Source: Actinomycetota bacterium
GTDB taxonomy: Bacteria > Actinomycetota > Actinomycetes > Streptosporangiales > Streptosporangiaceae
Direction of reading: 5' to 3'
Assembly: GCA_019240215.1 (NCBI GenBank)
Contig: JAFAYQ010000076.1
Location: 1 to 41,944, forward strand
Length of the DNA stretch: 41,944 bases
A model generated the notes under the pieces. The model searched no databases and was not told the origin of the DNA. It worked only from the letters and a program-made list of their open reading frames with translations. Of this stretch, positions 13,604-20,530 are shown piece after piece. The first letter of the stretch is position 1. Each line of letters opens with the position of its first letter. A program made the translations under genes and the position numbers.

Positions 13604-14278
13604 CCGAGTCGCCGCTCGCGCACCACCAGCCCCACCTTCACCTACAGCCCCGCTAGCCATGGCCAACCCCGCCCCCACCACGAGCCCCGCCAGCACCGGG
13701 ATCCCGTGCGCATCATTGTCGGCGATCAGCACCACCCCGTCGGCCAGGATCACCAGCGCCGCGACCACCGTCTGCGCCACCGGCCGCCTGACCACCGCCA
13801 GCCCCACCAGCGAGGTGGCCACGAAGAACGTCGCGGCCGAGTTACCGCCCCCCGCCGAGGCGAACGCGTAGGTGGTCAGCAGGTTGAACCCGATCACCCC
13901 GACCAGAAACAATCCGGTCGCCCGCCCCGGACCCCACAGGTACACCGCCAGCGTGGCGATCACGAACAGCAGGATCAGGTTGTAGATGGTGCCCTCAAGC
14001 CCGCCGTCCTGCACGATCGAGCCGGTCAGCAGCCGCCAGTACTGGTGGTGGAACCGGATCTGGTCCGGCGCCCGGTACAGCGCGGTGTAGATGCCGTGCC
14101 AGCCCAGCTCGATCAGCGACGGCACCGCCACCACCGCGGTGATCGCCAGCGCGGCCGGGCGCGGCGCCCGCAGCCGCGACCCGACGTCTCGCAGCAACAG
14201 CACCGCGCACCCGATCGCGGCGATCTCCATCACCAGGTAGCCGATCGTGCTGATCGTCCCGGTCCCGGACGTGTTCAT
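13604..14278 (-). CDS. Rhomboid-like polytopic membrane protein, 3' end unclear
   Basis: Minus-strand ORF from ATG 14278 (MNTSGTGTISTIGYLVMEIA). About six hydrophobic segments fall within the first 215 residues. HHQYWRLLTGSIVQDGG, GGGNSAATFFVATSLVG and DAHGIPVLAGLVVGAG match, in order, the rhomboid entry segment, the GxSx segment (Ser retained in GNSA) and the last-helix His with AGxxxG. That order suggests a rhomboid-like fold, possibly a protease. The membrane domain ends near 13640, but no stop occurs in frame; the frame continues antisense through all of gltD to 12104. Stops in both other frames at 13638-13655 suggest a possible frameshift near a G-rich run. Gene reality good; exact end and function uncertain. 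Confidence 0.65.
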
Positions 14279-14315
14279 GGACGTGCCCCGTCTCTCTGCT
14301 CAGCGTCATCCTTGC

Positions 14316-14332
14316 CTCTAACAACGTTAGAG
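14316..14332. promoter_or_regulatory. Perfect 17-bp palindrome (TetR/MarR-like operator)
   Basis: CTCTAAC (14316-14322), spacer AAC, GTTAGAG (14326-14332). It lies 38-54 bp upstream of the rhomboid-like ATG, where a promoter is expected. CTAAC-N3-GTTAG palindromes are common operators of TetR-type repressors in actinomycetes. No such regulator gene is in the window. Confidence 0.55.
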
Positions 14333-14473
14333 ACGGCCATCGCCCGCCAACACTGCCAGTGATCAGCACCCCGCCGTGACATTTGTCAGGTCGTGGCCGC
14401 GACCCGTCCCCGCCGTGCACAACCGGTAAAACCTGCGTGACACCCCTCGGCACCGAGCCCCCTTCCGCCGTAC

Positions 14474-14489
14474 AGTGGTATAGACCACT
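14474..14489 (+). promoter_or_regulatory. DasR-like (GntR/HutC) operator upstream of pyk
   Basis: AGTGGTATAGACCACT differs by one base from the known DasR responsive element A(G/C)TGGTCTAGACCA(G/C)T. It is 44 bp before the pyk ATG and overlaps possible -10 sequences (TACAGT, TATAGA). DasR senses glucosamine phosphates and governs the N-acetylglucosamine PTS in Streptomyces, so control of pyruvate kinase would tie PEP use to amino-sugar uptake. Confidence 0.55.
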
Positions 14490-14533
14490 TACGGCCGAGC
14501 CGGTGCCAGCGCCGGAGCCGGAGGAGGACCGCC

Positions 14534-15970
14534 ATGACCCGCCGCGCCAAGATCGTCTGCACGCTGGGGCCCGCCACCGCCAGCCCCGAACGGATCGCCG
14601 CCCTGGTCGCCGCCGGCCTGGACGTGGCCCGGCTCAACCTCAGCCACGGCCACCAGGACGACCACCAGCAGGTCTACGACCGAATCCGGGCCGCCTCGAA
14701 CACAGCCGGCCGCAGCGTGGGCGTGCTCGCCGACCTGCAGGGACCCAAGATCCGCCTGGGCACGTTCCCCGGCGGCCCGGTCCGGCTGGCCCCCGGCGAC
14801 GAGTTCACCATCACCGTGGCCGACGTCCCCGGCGACCGGCACCAGGCCTCCACCACCTACCAGCACCTGGCCCGGGACGTCGTGGCCGGCGACCGCATCC
14901 TCATCGACGACGGCCGGGTCCTGCTGGCGGTGGCCGACGTGGCCGGCGACCGGGTCCGCACCGTGGTCCAGGTGGGCGGGATGATCTCCGACCACAAGGG
15001 CATCAACCTGCCCGGGGTCGCCGTCAGCGCCCCCGCGCTGACCCCCAAGGACCAGGCCGACCTGCGCTGGGCGCTCGGGGTGGGCGTCGACCTGGTCGCG
15101 CTGTCGTTCGTCCGGGACCCCGGCGACGCCGGCACCGCCCGCCGGATCATGGACGAGTGCGGGGTCCGGGTGCCGCTGATCGCCAAGATCGAGAAGCCGG
15201 AGGCGGTCGCCGCGCTGCCGGAGATCGTGGACGCGTTCGACGGGATCATGGTGGCCCGCGGCGACCTCGGGGTGGAACTGCCGCTCGAGCAGGTCCCGCT
15301 GGTGCAGAAGCGCGCGATCGCGCTGGCCCAGGAGAAGGCGCGCCCGGTCATCGTGGCCACCCAGATGCTGGAGTCGATGATCTCGGCCCCCCGGCCCACC
15401 CGGGCCGAGGTGTCCGACGTGGCGACCGCGGTCGACCAGGGCGCCGACGCGGTGATGCTGTCGGCCGAGACCAGCGTGGGGGAGTACCCGGTCGAGGCGG
15501 TCGCCACCATGGCCCGGGTGATCACGGCGGCCGAGGAGGGGTCACTGCGCCCGCTGTCCTCGCTGCCGCGGGTGCCGACCACCGTCGGCGGGGCCATCGC
15601 CCGGGCCGCGGCCGAGGTCGGGGCGGCCGTCGGCGCCCGCGCGCTGGTCGCGTTCACGATGACCGGGGAGACCGCCCGGCGGCTGGCCCGCTACCGGTCC
15701 CCGATTCCGCTGCTCGCCTTCACCTCGGTGCCCGCCACCCGCAGCCAGCTGTCGCTGACCTGGGGCGTGGAGACGTTCATCGTCCCCTCGGTCAACCACA
15801 CCGACGAGATGGTCCGCCAGGTCGAGGCCGCACTGCTGGACATCGCCCGGCTGGAAAAGGGCGACCGGGTGGTCATCGTGGCCGGCAGCCCGCCCGGCAG
15901 CCCCGGCAAGACCAACGCGCTGCGGGTGCACCGGATCGGCGACGCGGTGGCGCACCCCGCGTCCTGGTAA
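14534..15970 (+). CDS. pyk: Pyruvate kinase
   Basis: A 478-residue glycolytic enzyme that transfers phosphate from PEP to ADP. The N-terminus RRAKIVCTLGPATASPE and the active-site stretch IAKIEKPEAV (catalytic Lys) are typical. So are MVARGDLGVELP (metal Glu/Asp region), ATQMLESMI and VMLSAETSVGEYPVEAV. The C-terminal allosteric domain is complete and ends at INALRVHRIG-like sequence. GAGGAGG at 14521-14527 sits 6 nt before the ATG. Upstream is a DasR-like operator; downstream, after 127 bp, is riboswitch-controlled glyA. Confidence 0.97.
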   Translation: MTRRAKIVCTLGPATASPERIAALVAAGLDVARLNLSHGHQDDHQQVYDRIRAASNTAGRSVGVLADLQGPKIRLGTFPGGPVRLAPGDEFTITVADVPGDRHQASTTYQHLARDVVAGDRILIDDGRVLLAVADVAGDRVRTVVQVGGMISDHKGINLPGVAVSAPALTPKDQADLRWALGVGVDLVALSFVRDPGDAGTARRIMDECGVRVPLIAKIEKPEAVAALPEIVDAFDGIMVARGDLGVELPLEQVPLVQKRAIALAQEKARPVIVATQMLESMISAPRPTRAEVSDVATAVDQGADAVMLSAETSVGEYPVEAVATMARVITAAEEGSLRPLSSLPRVPTTVGGAIARAAAEVGAAVGARALVAFTMTGETARRLARYRSPIPLLAFTSVPATRSQLSLTWGVETFIVPSVNHTDEMVRQVEAALLDIARLEKGDRVVIVAGSPPGSPGKTNALRVHRIGDAVAHPASW

Positions 15971-15980
15971 AGTCGCCCCC

Positions 15981-16062
15981 GGGTCGTGACTGGCGCTGAG
16001 GTGGAGCACCACCGGGGAGCGGCCCGTCGGTCGGTACCGTCGGCACGCCGCGCGCCTGGGCA
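15981..16062 (+). promoter_or_regulatory. ZTP (pfl) riboswitch controlling glyA
   Basis: The sequence runs GGGTCGTGACTGGCG (15981-15995), a GGTGG/CCACC hairpin, ACCGGGGAGCGGCCC (16011-16025), a variable hairpin, then GCCTGGGCA (16054-16062). Order and bases match the ZTP-riboswitch consensus, including P1 pairing of GGGTCG with CGGCCC. The class senses ZTP/ZMP, a sign of low 10-formyl-THF, and turns on one-carbon genes; glyA is a classic target. Confidence 0.93.
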
Positions 16063-16090
16063 CCCCCTTTCCTTGTCGTCTGCCCGGGAG
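16055..16090 (+). promoter_or_regulatory. Probable expression platform: SD-sequestering helix of the ZTP riboswitch
   Basis: CCTGGGCA (16055-16062), the ligand-binding 3' element, can pair over 8 positions (one G-U) with TGCCCGGG (16081-16088). That segment overlaps the GGGAG ribosome binding site (16086-16090) of glyA. Ligand binding would hold CCTGGGCA in the pseudoknot and free the site. Direct complementarity is seen; the switching is inferred. Confidence 0.6.
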
Positions 16091-16097
16091 AAGTGCG

Positions 16098-17537
16098 ATG
16101 GCCGAGACCGAGATCAACGTCAGCTCCGAGGTTTCCACTGGCTACCGCGCCATGCTGGACGTGATCGGGGCGTCCGAGCCCGGGATCGCCCGCGCCATCG
16201 GCGACGAGCTGGCCAACCAGCGCCGCCAGCTCAAGCTGATCGCGTCGGAGAACTACGCCTCGCCCGCGGTGCTGATGGCCATGGGTACCTGGCTGTCCGA
16301 CAAGTACGCCGAGGGCACCGTCGGCCACCGGTTCTACGCCGGCTGCGAGGTGATCGACGAGGTGGAGTCGATCGCGGCCGGCCACGCTCGGGCGCTGTTC
16401 GGAGCCGAGCACGCCTACGTCCAGCCCCACTCCGGCATCGACGCCAACCTGGTCGCCTACTGGTCGATCCTGGCCAAGCGGGTCGAGCGCCCGTTCCTGG
16501 ACGAGGCCGGCGCCAAGAACGTGGACGGCCTCGACCGGGACGCCTGGGCCCAGCTGCGCGCCCAGTTCGGCTCCCAGCGGATGATGGGCATGTCGCTGGA
16601 CGCCGGCGGCCACCTGACCCACGGCTTCCGCGCCAACATCTCCGGCAAGATGTTCGACCAGGCCAGCTACGGCACCGACGAGCAGACCGGGCTGCTCGAC
16701 TACGACGCCATCGCCGCCCAGGCCCGCGAGTTCCGCCCGCTGATCCTGGTGGCCGGTTACTCGGCCTACCCGCGCAACCCCGACTTCGCCCGCCTGGCCG
16801 AGATCGCGGCCGAGGTCGGCGCCACCTTCATGGTCGACATGGCGCACTTCGCCGGGCTGGTGGCGGGCGGCGTGCTGACCGGCAACCTCAACCCGGTCCC
16901 GCACGCCGACGTGGTCACCAGCACCACCCACAAGTCGCTGCGCGGCCCGCGCGGCGGCCTGGTGCTGTGCACCCCCGAGTACGCCCCGTTCGTCGACCGT
17001 GGCTGCCCGCTGGTGCTCGGCGGCCCGCTCGAGCACATCATCGCCTCCAAGGCGGTGGCCCTGGCCGAGGCCCGCCAGCCCGCGTTCGCGCAGTACGCGG
17101 CCCAGATCGTCACCAACGCCCGCGCCCTGGCCGAGGGACTGCTGCGCCGGGGCGTCACCCTGGTCACCGGCGGCACCGACAACCACCTGGTGCTGGCCGA
17201 CGTCGCCGCCAGCTACGGCCTGACCGGCCGCCAGGCTGAAGCCGCCCTGCTCGAATCAGGCGTGGTCACCAACCGCAACTCGGTCCCCCGCGACCCCAAC
17301 GGCGCCTGGTACACCTCCGGCATCCGCCTCGGCACCCCCGCCCTCACCACCCTCGGCATGGGCCCCGCCGACCTCGACGAGGTCGCCGACATCATGACCA
17401 CCGCCCTGGCCGCCACCACCCCGCAGCCTGGCTCCAAGGCCAAGCACCAACTGGACGCGACCGTCGCCGAAGCCTGCCGCACCCGCTGCGCCGACCTCCT
17501 GGCCCGCCACCCCCTGTACCCCCAGATCCAGCTCTGA
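16098..17537 (+). CDS. glyA: Serine hydroxymethyltransferase (long actinobacterial form)
   Basis: A 479-residue PLP enzyme converting serine and THF to glycine and 5,10-methylene-THF. It is about 60 residues longer than the common form, like a known actinobacterial GlyA subgroup with an insertion around residues 130-165. [45 protein letters not shown], and [13 protein letters not shown] with the PLP lysine are intact. The C-terminal [25 protein letters not shown] is also typical. ATG 16098 follows GGGAG by 7 nt. It is under the ZTP riboswitch directly upstream. The open frame starting at 15986 in another phase is a shadow. Confidence 0.96.
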   Translation: MAETEINVSSEVSTGYRAMLDVIGASEPGIARAIGDELANQRRQLKLIASENYASPAVLMAMGTWLSDKYAEGTVGHRFYAGCEVIDEVESIAAGHARALFGAEHAYVQPHSGIDANLVAYWSILAKRVERPFLDEAGAKNVDGLDRDAWAQLRAQFGSQRMMGMSLDAGGHLTHGFRANISGKMFDQASYGTDEQTGLLDYDAIAAQAREFRPLILVAGYSAYPRNPDFARLAEIAAEVGATFMVDMAHFAGLVAGGVLTGNLNPVPHADVVTSTTHKSLRGPRGGLVLCTPEYAPFVDRGCPLVLGGPLEHIIASKAVALAEARQPAFAQYAAQIVTNARALAEGLLRRGVTLVTGGTDNHLVLADVAASYGLTGRQAEAALLESGVVTNRNSVPRDPNGAWYTSGIRLGTPALTTLGMGPADLDEVADIMTTALAATTPQPGSKAKHQLDATVAEACRTRCADLLARHPLYPQIQL

Positions 17538-17549
17538 GCCCACCGCTGC

Positions 17550-17587
17550 GCCGGTCACGAGACCGCCTTTTATCTCCCGTGACCGGC
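17550..17587. terminator. Inverted repeat after glyA, possible bidirectional terminator
   Basis: GCCGGTCACG (17550-17559) pairs perfectly with CGTGACCGGC (17578-17587), extendable by GAGA/TCTC. The loop holds CCTTTTAT. It lies 12 nt after the glyA stop and between convergent genes. The T-run is in the loop, not after the stem, so it is not a classical intrinsic terminator. Confidence 0.5.
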
Positions 17588-17675
17588 CAGCCCCCCGCCG
17601 TACTCCGGTCCCCGCTCCGCTCCCCGGCCGCGCATCCGCTCCCGCCGGCTGTCGGCTGATGCTGCCCTGGCCCCG

Positions 17676-18347
17676 TCAGTACTTGGGCCCGACGAACTCA
17701 TCCAGCCGCCGGACGGCCTCCCGCCGCGCCACCGAGATCGTGTTGCGGCGGGAGAAGCGCCAGTCCACGCCGAGCTGGTCCAGCGTCTGCCCGCACAGCC
17801 CGAGGATGTCCGCAGACTCATTGGTAAACATGTAACGCGGGTACGCGTACCAGCGGTCGCCGCTGGCCAGCGGGCGGCGGACCCGGGACCAGAACCGGCA
17901 GCCGTCAGAGTGGAACAGCCCCCGCGCGAACGCGCCGGCCTGGCGGCTGACGATGTCCTGCTGCCACGGCACCAGCTCGATCAGCCGGTTGTGCTTCTTA
18001 CCGGGGCCGTGTTGCGGCAGCAGATGCGGCCAGTGACGCGAATAACAAAGAATCTCCGTGCACCCGGTCCCCGGCCGGGCCGACACCTTGTTGGCGGGCC
18101 TGATCGCGCTCATTGCCGCCTCGCATTCCACCCGCAGCCCGGGCCAGGCATCGGCACAGAAAATGCGCAGCACCCACACGCCCTTGGCGGGATCACCACC
18201 AACGCTGATACAGCCGTCCCCGAGATAGAGCCCGAGCAGATAGGCGTACTGGCCTTGCGGTTCCGGCAGTTCCGGGGGTATCGCACACCGCGGGCACGCC
18301 AGCGCGCTTCGCCGTCCGCCGCGCTCCTGGGCCGCCTCGTCAAACAC
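17676..18347 (-). CDS. Free-standing LAGLIDADG-type protein next to a tRNA
   Basis: A minus-strand gene of about 223 residues from GTG 18347; the open frame extends into the tRNA gene (to 18416), so the start must lie after it. There is a CPRC pair (residues 18-21). Two LAGLIDADG-like motifs follow, YLLGLYLGDGC (37-47) and FARGLFHSDGC, each keeping its acidic residue, as in monomeric homing endonucleases. GPGKKHNRLIELVPWQ and ARREAVRRLDEFVGPKY are conserved in a widespread actinobacterial family often labelled transcriptional regulator. It is not inside an intron or intein. No ribosome binding site is obvious, so translation may be weak or follow tRNA read-through. Whether it cuts DNA is unknown. 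Confidence 0.8.
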   Translation of the reverse strand: MFDEAAQERGGRRSALACPRCAIPPELPEPQGQYAYLLGLYLGDGCISVGGDPAKGVWVLRIFCADAWPGLRVECEAAMSAIRPANKVSARPGTGCTEILCYSRHWPHLLPQHGPGKKHNRLIELVPWQQDIVSRQAGAFARGLFHSDGCRFWSRVRRPLASGDRWYAYPRYMFTNESADILGLCGQTLDQLGVDWRFSRRNTISVARREAVRRLDEFVGPKY

Positions 18348-18391
18348 GCCGAAAGTGTCACATTCGCCACTGACAAAAGGCGGTAGAAAGG

Positions 18392-18465
18392 TGCCCCGGG
18401 TGGGATTCGAACCCACACTGCACGGATTTTGAGGCCGCGGACTCTGCCGATTGGTCTACCGGGGC
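18392..18465 (-). tRNA. tRNA with CAA anticodon (Leu by anticodon), atypical
   Basis: On the minus strand the 7-bp acceptor GCCCCGG/CCGGGGC, a 3-bp D stem and the T arm GTGGG-TTCGAAT-CCCAC are perfect. The anticodon loop CTCAAAA gives CAA. The variable loop is only 4-5 nt, whereas Leu tRNAs normally have a long one, and the top of the anticodon stem has a C-U mismatch. CCA is not encoded. Cloverleaf is certain, identity less so. Confidence 0.8.
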
Positions 18466-18513
18466 ATGACGGTCTGAACGGGAGTGGCCGACCCTAAATG
18501 TACCCGCTGCCTG

Positions 18514-18519
18514 TACTCT
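18514..18519 (+). promoter_or_regulatory. Candidate -10 box for a leaderless pdtaR transcript
   Basis: TACTCT fits TANNNT and ends 7 nt before the GTG start of pdtaR; no Shine-Dalgarno sequence is present. Transcription would begin at or beside the start codon. Confidence 0.45.
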
Positions 18520-18526
18520 CGTCAGC

Positions 18527-19138
18527 GTGAGCCAGAAGCAGCTACGAGTCGTTATCGCCGAGGATGAGGCGCTTATCCGCCTGGACCTCAAGGAAATGCT
18601 GGAAGAAGAGGGCTACGCCGTGGTGGCCGAGGTCGGTGACGGTGAGGCGGCCGTCGAGCAGGTGACCGCCCAACGTCCCGAGCTTGCCATCCTCGACGTC
18701 AAGATGCCCGTCCTCGACGGCATTTCGGCGGCGGAACGGATCGCGGCCGAGCGGCTGGCCCCGGTGGTCATCCTCACCGCGTTCTCCCAGCGCGAGCTGG
18801 TCGAGCGCGCCCGCGACGCGGGCGCCATGGCCTACCTGGTCAAGCCGTTCACCAAGGCCGACCTGGTGCCGGCCATCGAGATGGCGGTCAGCCGGTTCCA
18901 GGAGATCACCACCCTGGAATCCGAGGTCGGCAACCTCCGTGAGCGCCTCGAGGTCCGCAAGGTGCTCGACCGGGCCAAGGGCCTGCTGCAGGCCGAGCAC
19001 GGCATGACCGAGCCGGAGGCGTTCCGCTGGATCCAGAAGACGTCGATGGACCGGCGCCTCACGATGCGTAAGGTCGCCGAAGCCGTGATCGAGGGCACGC
19101 TGAGCGCGTCGCAGCAGCCCGAATCCTCGCCGTCCTGA
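18527..19138 (+). CDS. pdtaR: ANTAR-domain response regulator
   Basis: A 203-residue two-component regulator acting as an RNA-binding antiterminator rather than on DNA. The receiver (residues 6-120) has the acidic pocket AEDE, phosphoacceptor Asp in AILDVKMPVLDG, Thr in ILTAFS and Lys in YLVKPF, so it is fully canonical. The ANTAR domain (about 135-195) has KVLDRAKGLLQAEHGMTEPE, AFRWIQKTSMDRR and MRKVAEAVIEG. It matches the actinobacterial PdtaR family, which is activated by the kinase PdtaS encoded elsewhere. The GTG 18527 begins SQKQLRVVIAEDE and appears leaderless. The order pdtaR, polA, rpsA, coaE, uvrB is conserved in actinobacteria. Confidence 0.95.
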   Translation: MSQKQLRVVIAEDEALIRLDLKEMLEEEGYAVVAEVGDGEAAVEQVTAQRPELAILDVKMPVLDGISAAERIAAERLAPVVILTAFSQRELVERARDAGAMAYLVKPFTKADLVPAIEMAVSRFQEITTLESEVGNLRERLEVRKVLDRAKGLLQAEHGMTEPEAFRWIQKTSMDRRLTMRKVAEAVIEGTLSASQQPESSPS

Positions 19139-19178
19139 CCCAAATTCGGGACTTACCGGGCCAAGAACCGACAAAGAG

Positions 19179-19251
19179 GAGCCCGGGGCGCCTTTGGTGC
19201 CGTATCCGCCTTCCCCGGTCGGACACGTTCTCTACTGAGCTCCCCGGGCTC
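19179..19251 (+). other. GC-rich 10-bp inverted repeat downstream of pdtaR
   Basis: GAGCCCGGGG (19179-19188) pairs exactly with CCCCGGGCTC (19242-19251) across a 53-nt loop. It begins about 40 nt after the pdtaR stop. It has no T-tract. It may end the pdtaR transcript or be part of a structured small RNA. Confidence 0.5.
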
Positions 19252-19720
19252 TCTACCTCCACGGTAGCGAGCCACCACCGTACAAAGCAAAGGCAGGCCA
19301 CCCCCGAGATGGTGCGCGGTCGCAGTTTCTTCGCCCGCCGTTTACGGCCTGACCGCCTGTTCGTCTCCGTCGCTGCTCTCTGCTGATAAAGGGCCGGCTT
19401 ACTGTGACTGAAGTGTCGCCTGCGCTTCACCGTCCGCCGCCACCCCATCCCGCCCGGCCGCCCGCTTCCGCTACTCAGCGTCACTGTGCGTTTGTCCGTC
19501 GCCGAACGTGCCGCCTCCCTGGTTGAAGCGGCAACCATGCGCTTCCTGTCGCACTCGCCGTTGTCGCACCACGGCATCCCATGACTTTCGGTAATACCGC
19601 CACTACGTATTTAGCAACCGAAACCGGGCACTGGCCCCTCCGGCCGCGGCCGCCCAACATAACAATCTCGTCTCCACCACCTCGCCCACCCAGAATCACC
19701 CTGGCCGGCCGCCAGTCGCC

Positions 19721-19794
19721 CGTCTCGCGCCCAGCGGCTCCGCCTCGCGCCGAGCGGCTCCGTCTCGCGCCGAGCGGCTCCGCCTCGCGCCCAG
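19721..19794. repeat. 20-bp tandem repeat, about 3.5 copies
   Basis: Units at 19721, 19741, 19761 and 19781 (partial) of consensus CGCCTCGCGCCGAGCGGCTC with one or two changes each. The period is exactly 20 bp. Confidence 0.9.
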
Positions 19795-19918
19795 CCCGGT
19801 CCCTGGCCCCGGGCCGGCATTCTCCGGCTCGCGACCGGTCGGCTCGCCCGTGGCCCCCCTGTGAGCCCGGACCGCCGGACGGCCCCCGGGCATCGCCAGC
19901 CGCCATAGCCGCCATCTG

Positions 19919-20006
19919 GCGGGAGCGGTGGCGGGCCGGGAGCGGTGGCGCGGCCGGGAGCAGCGGCGCGGCCGGGAGCGGTGGCGCGGCCGGGAGCGGA
20001 GCGGGG
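19919..20006. repeat. 17-18-bp tandem repeat, about 5 copies
   Basis: Consensus CCGGGAGCGGTGGCGCGG, with GGGAGC recurring at intervals of 17, 18, 18 and 18 bp. The fourth copy has AGC in place of GGT. Confidence 0.85.
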
Positions 20007-20080
20007 ACCGGAGTACGGCGGGGTGCTGGCCGGTCACGGGAGATAATCCGCGGTCAACGCTCCGCCACCCGCCGCAGCGG

Positions 20081-20152
20081 CCTTGCCCCAGCCCCAGCCC
20101 CGGCCTTGCCCCAGCCGTGCCCCAGCCCCGGCCGTGCCCCAGCCCCGGCCGC
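20081..20152. repeat. Imperfect CCCCAGCC/CCCCGGCC repeats
   Basis: TGCCCCAGCC recurs at 20084, 20107, 20118 and 20135 in a C/G-rich tract; the last two copies are 17 bp apart and near-identical. Spacing is otherwise irregular. Confidence 0.7.
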
Positions 20153-20405
20153 GCCCGGAGCCGCCCCGCCCCGGGACCCCCACCCGCGCCCGAATCCTCC
20201 CCCCGCGCCCCGACCCTCCGCATACCCGACCACCCCGCACTGCCTGTGCACAACTGTCCACCCGTGCGTAATTAGCCGGCTTTCGCCCGGGAGACACCAT
20301 GATTTGCAATTAATTCGTTACCCATAAGTGACCCGAGCCCCCGTTTCGCCCCTGTTCCATCGCAGGTCAGCGCCCGCCCGCCGGTGCGCAACCGGTTTTC
20401 CGCAG

Positions 20406-20431
20406 CGTTTCGTATTTTCTTGTGCGAAACG
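20406..20431. promoter_or_regulatory. 7-bp inverted repeat upstream of the epimerase gene
   Basis: CGTTTCG (20406-20412) and CGAAACG (20425-20431) with a 12-nt AT-rich spacer. It sits 15 bp before the lac-operator-like site and may be a second regulator site or part of the promoter. Confidence 0.35.
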
Positions 20432-20445
20432 GCGCGACTTCTTCG

Positions 20446-20461
20446 TTGTTATCGCTCACAA
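20446..20461. promoter_or_regulatory. LacI-family operator, nearly identical to E. coli lacO
   Basis: TTGTTATCGCTCACAA equals the complementary strand of E. coli lacO1 with one central base removed. The half-sites TTGTTATC and GCTCACAA match at six of eight positions. It lies 70 bp before the TTG start of a galactose-type mutarotase, a sensible place for a LacI-family sugar repressor. No such regulator gene is in the window. Confidence 0.55.
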
Positions 20462-20530
20462 TGCCTGAGGAGAACCGGCGAAAGCCGCTATGTTCTACGA
20501 ACCCGAGGAACCCAACGAAGGGAGCCTTCA

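Larger units (their letters stand above)
19139..20530. other. 1.4 kb region with no convincing gene
   Basis: Open frames here are low-complexity, lack ribosome binding sites and lack the strong third-position GC of real genes. The first half (19260-19680) is less GC-rich than the genome. The second half (19720-20240) is extremely GC-rich with three minisatellites. The last 200 bp becomes AT-richer and holds two palindromes before the epimerase gene. No known RNA class was recognised. Confidence 0.6.

Noticed and set aside
15986..17239. 417-codon frame across the riboswitch and glyA
   Set aside because: Different phase from glyA; Arg/Gly-rich shadow, and its beginning is the riboswitch aptamer.
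19059..19577. 172-codon minus-strand frame overlapping the end of pdtaR
   Set aside because: Overlaps a certain gene, lacks coding-type third-position GC, and encodes an Arg-rich sequence without pattern.
19721..20152. CRISPR array
   Set aside because: Repeats are directly tandem without unique spacers, and no cas genes are present.
19581..20327. 248-codon plus-strand frame in the long intergenic region
   Set aside because: Starts with A/T-ending codons unlike real genes here, then reads through minisatellites as Pro/Ala/Gly repeats; no SD and no family resemblance.
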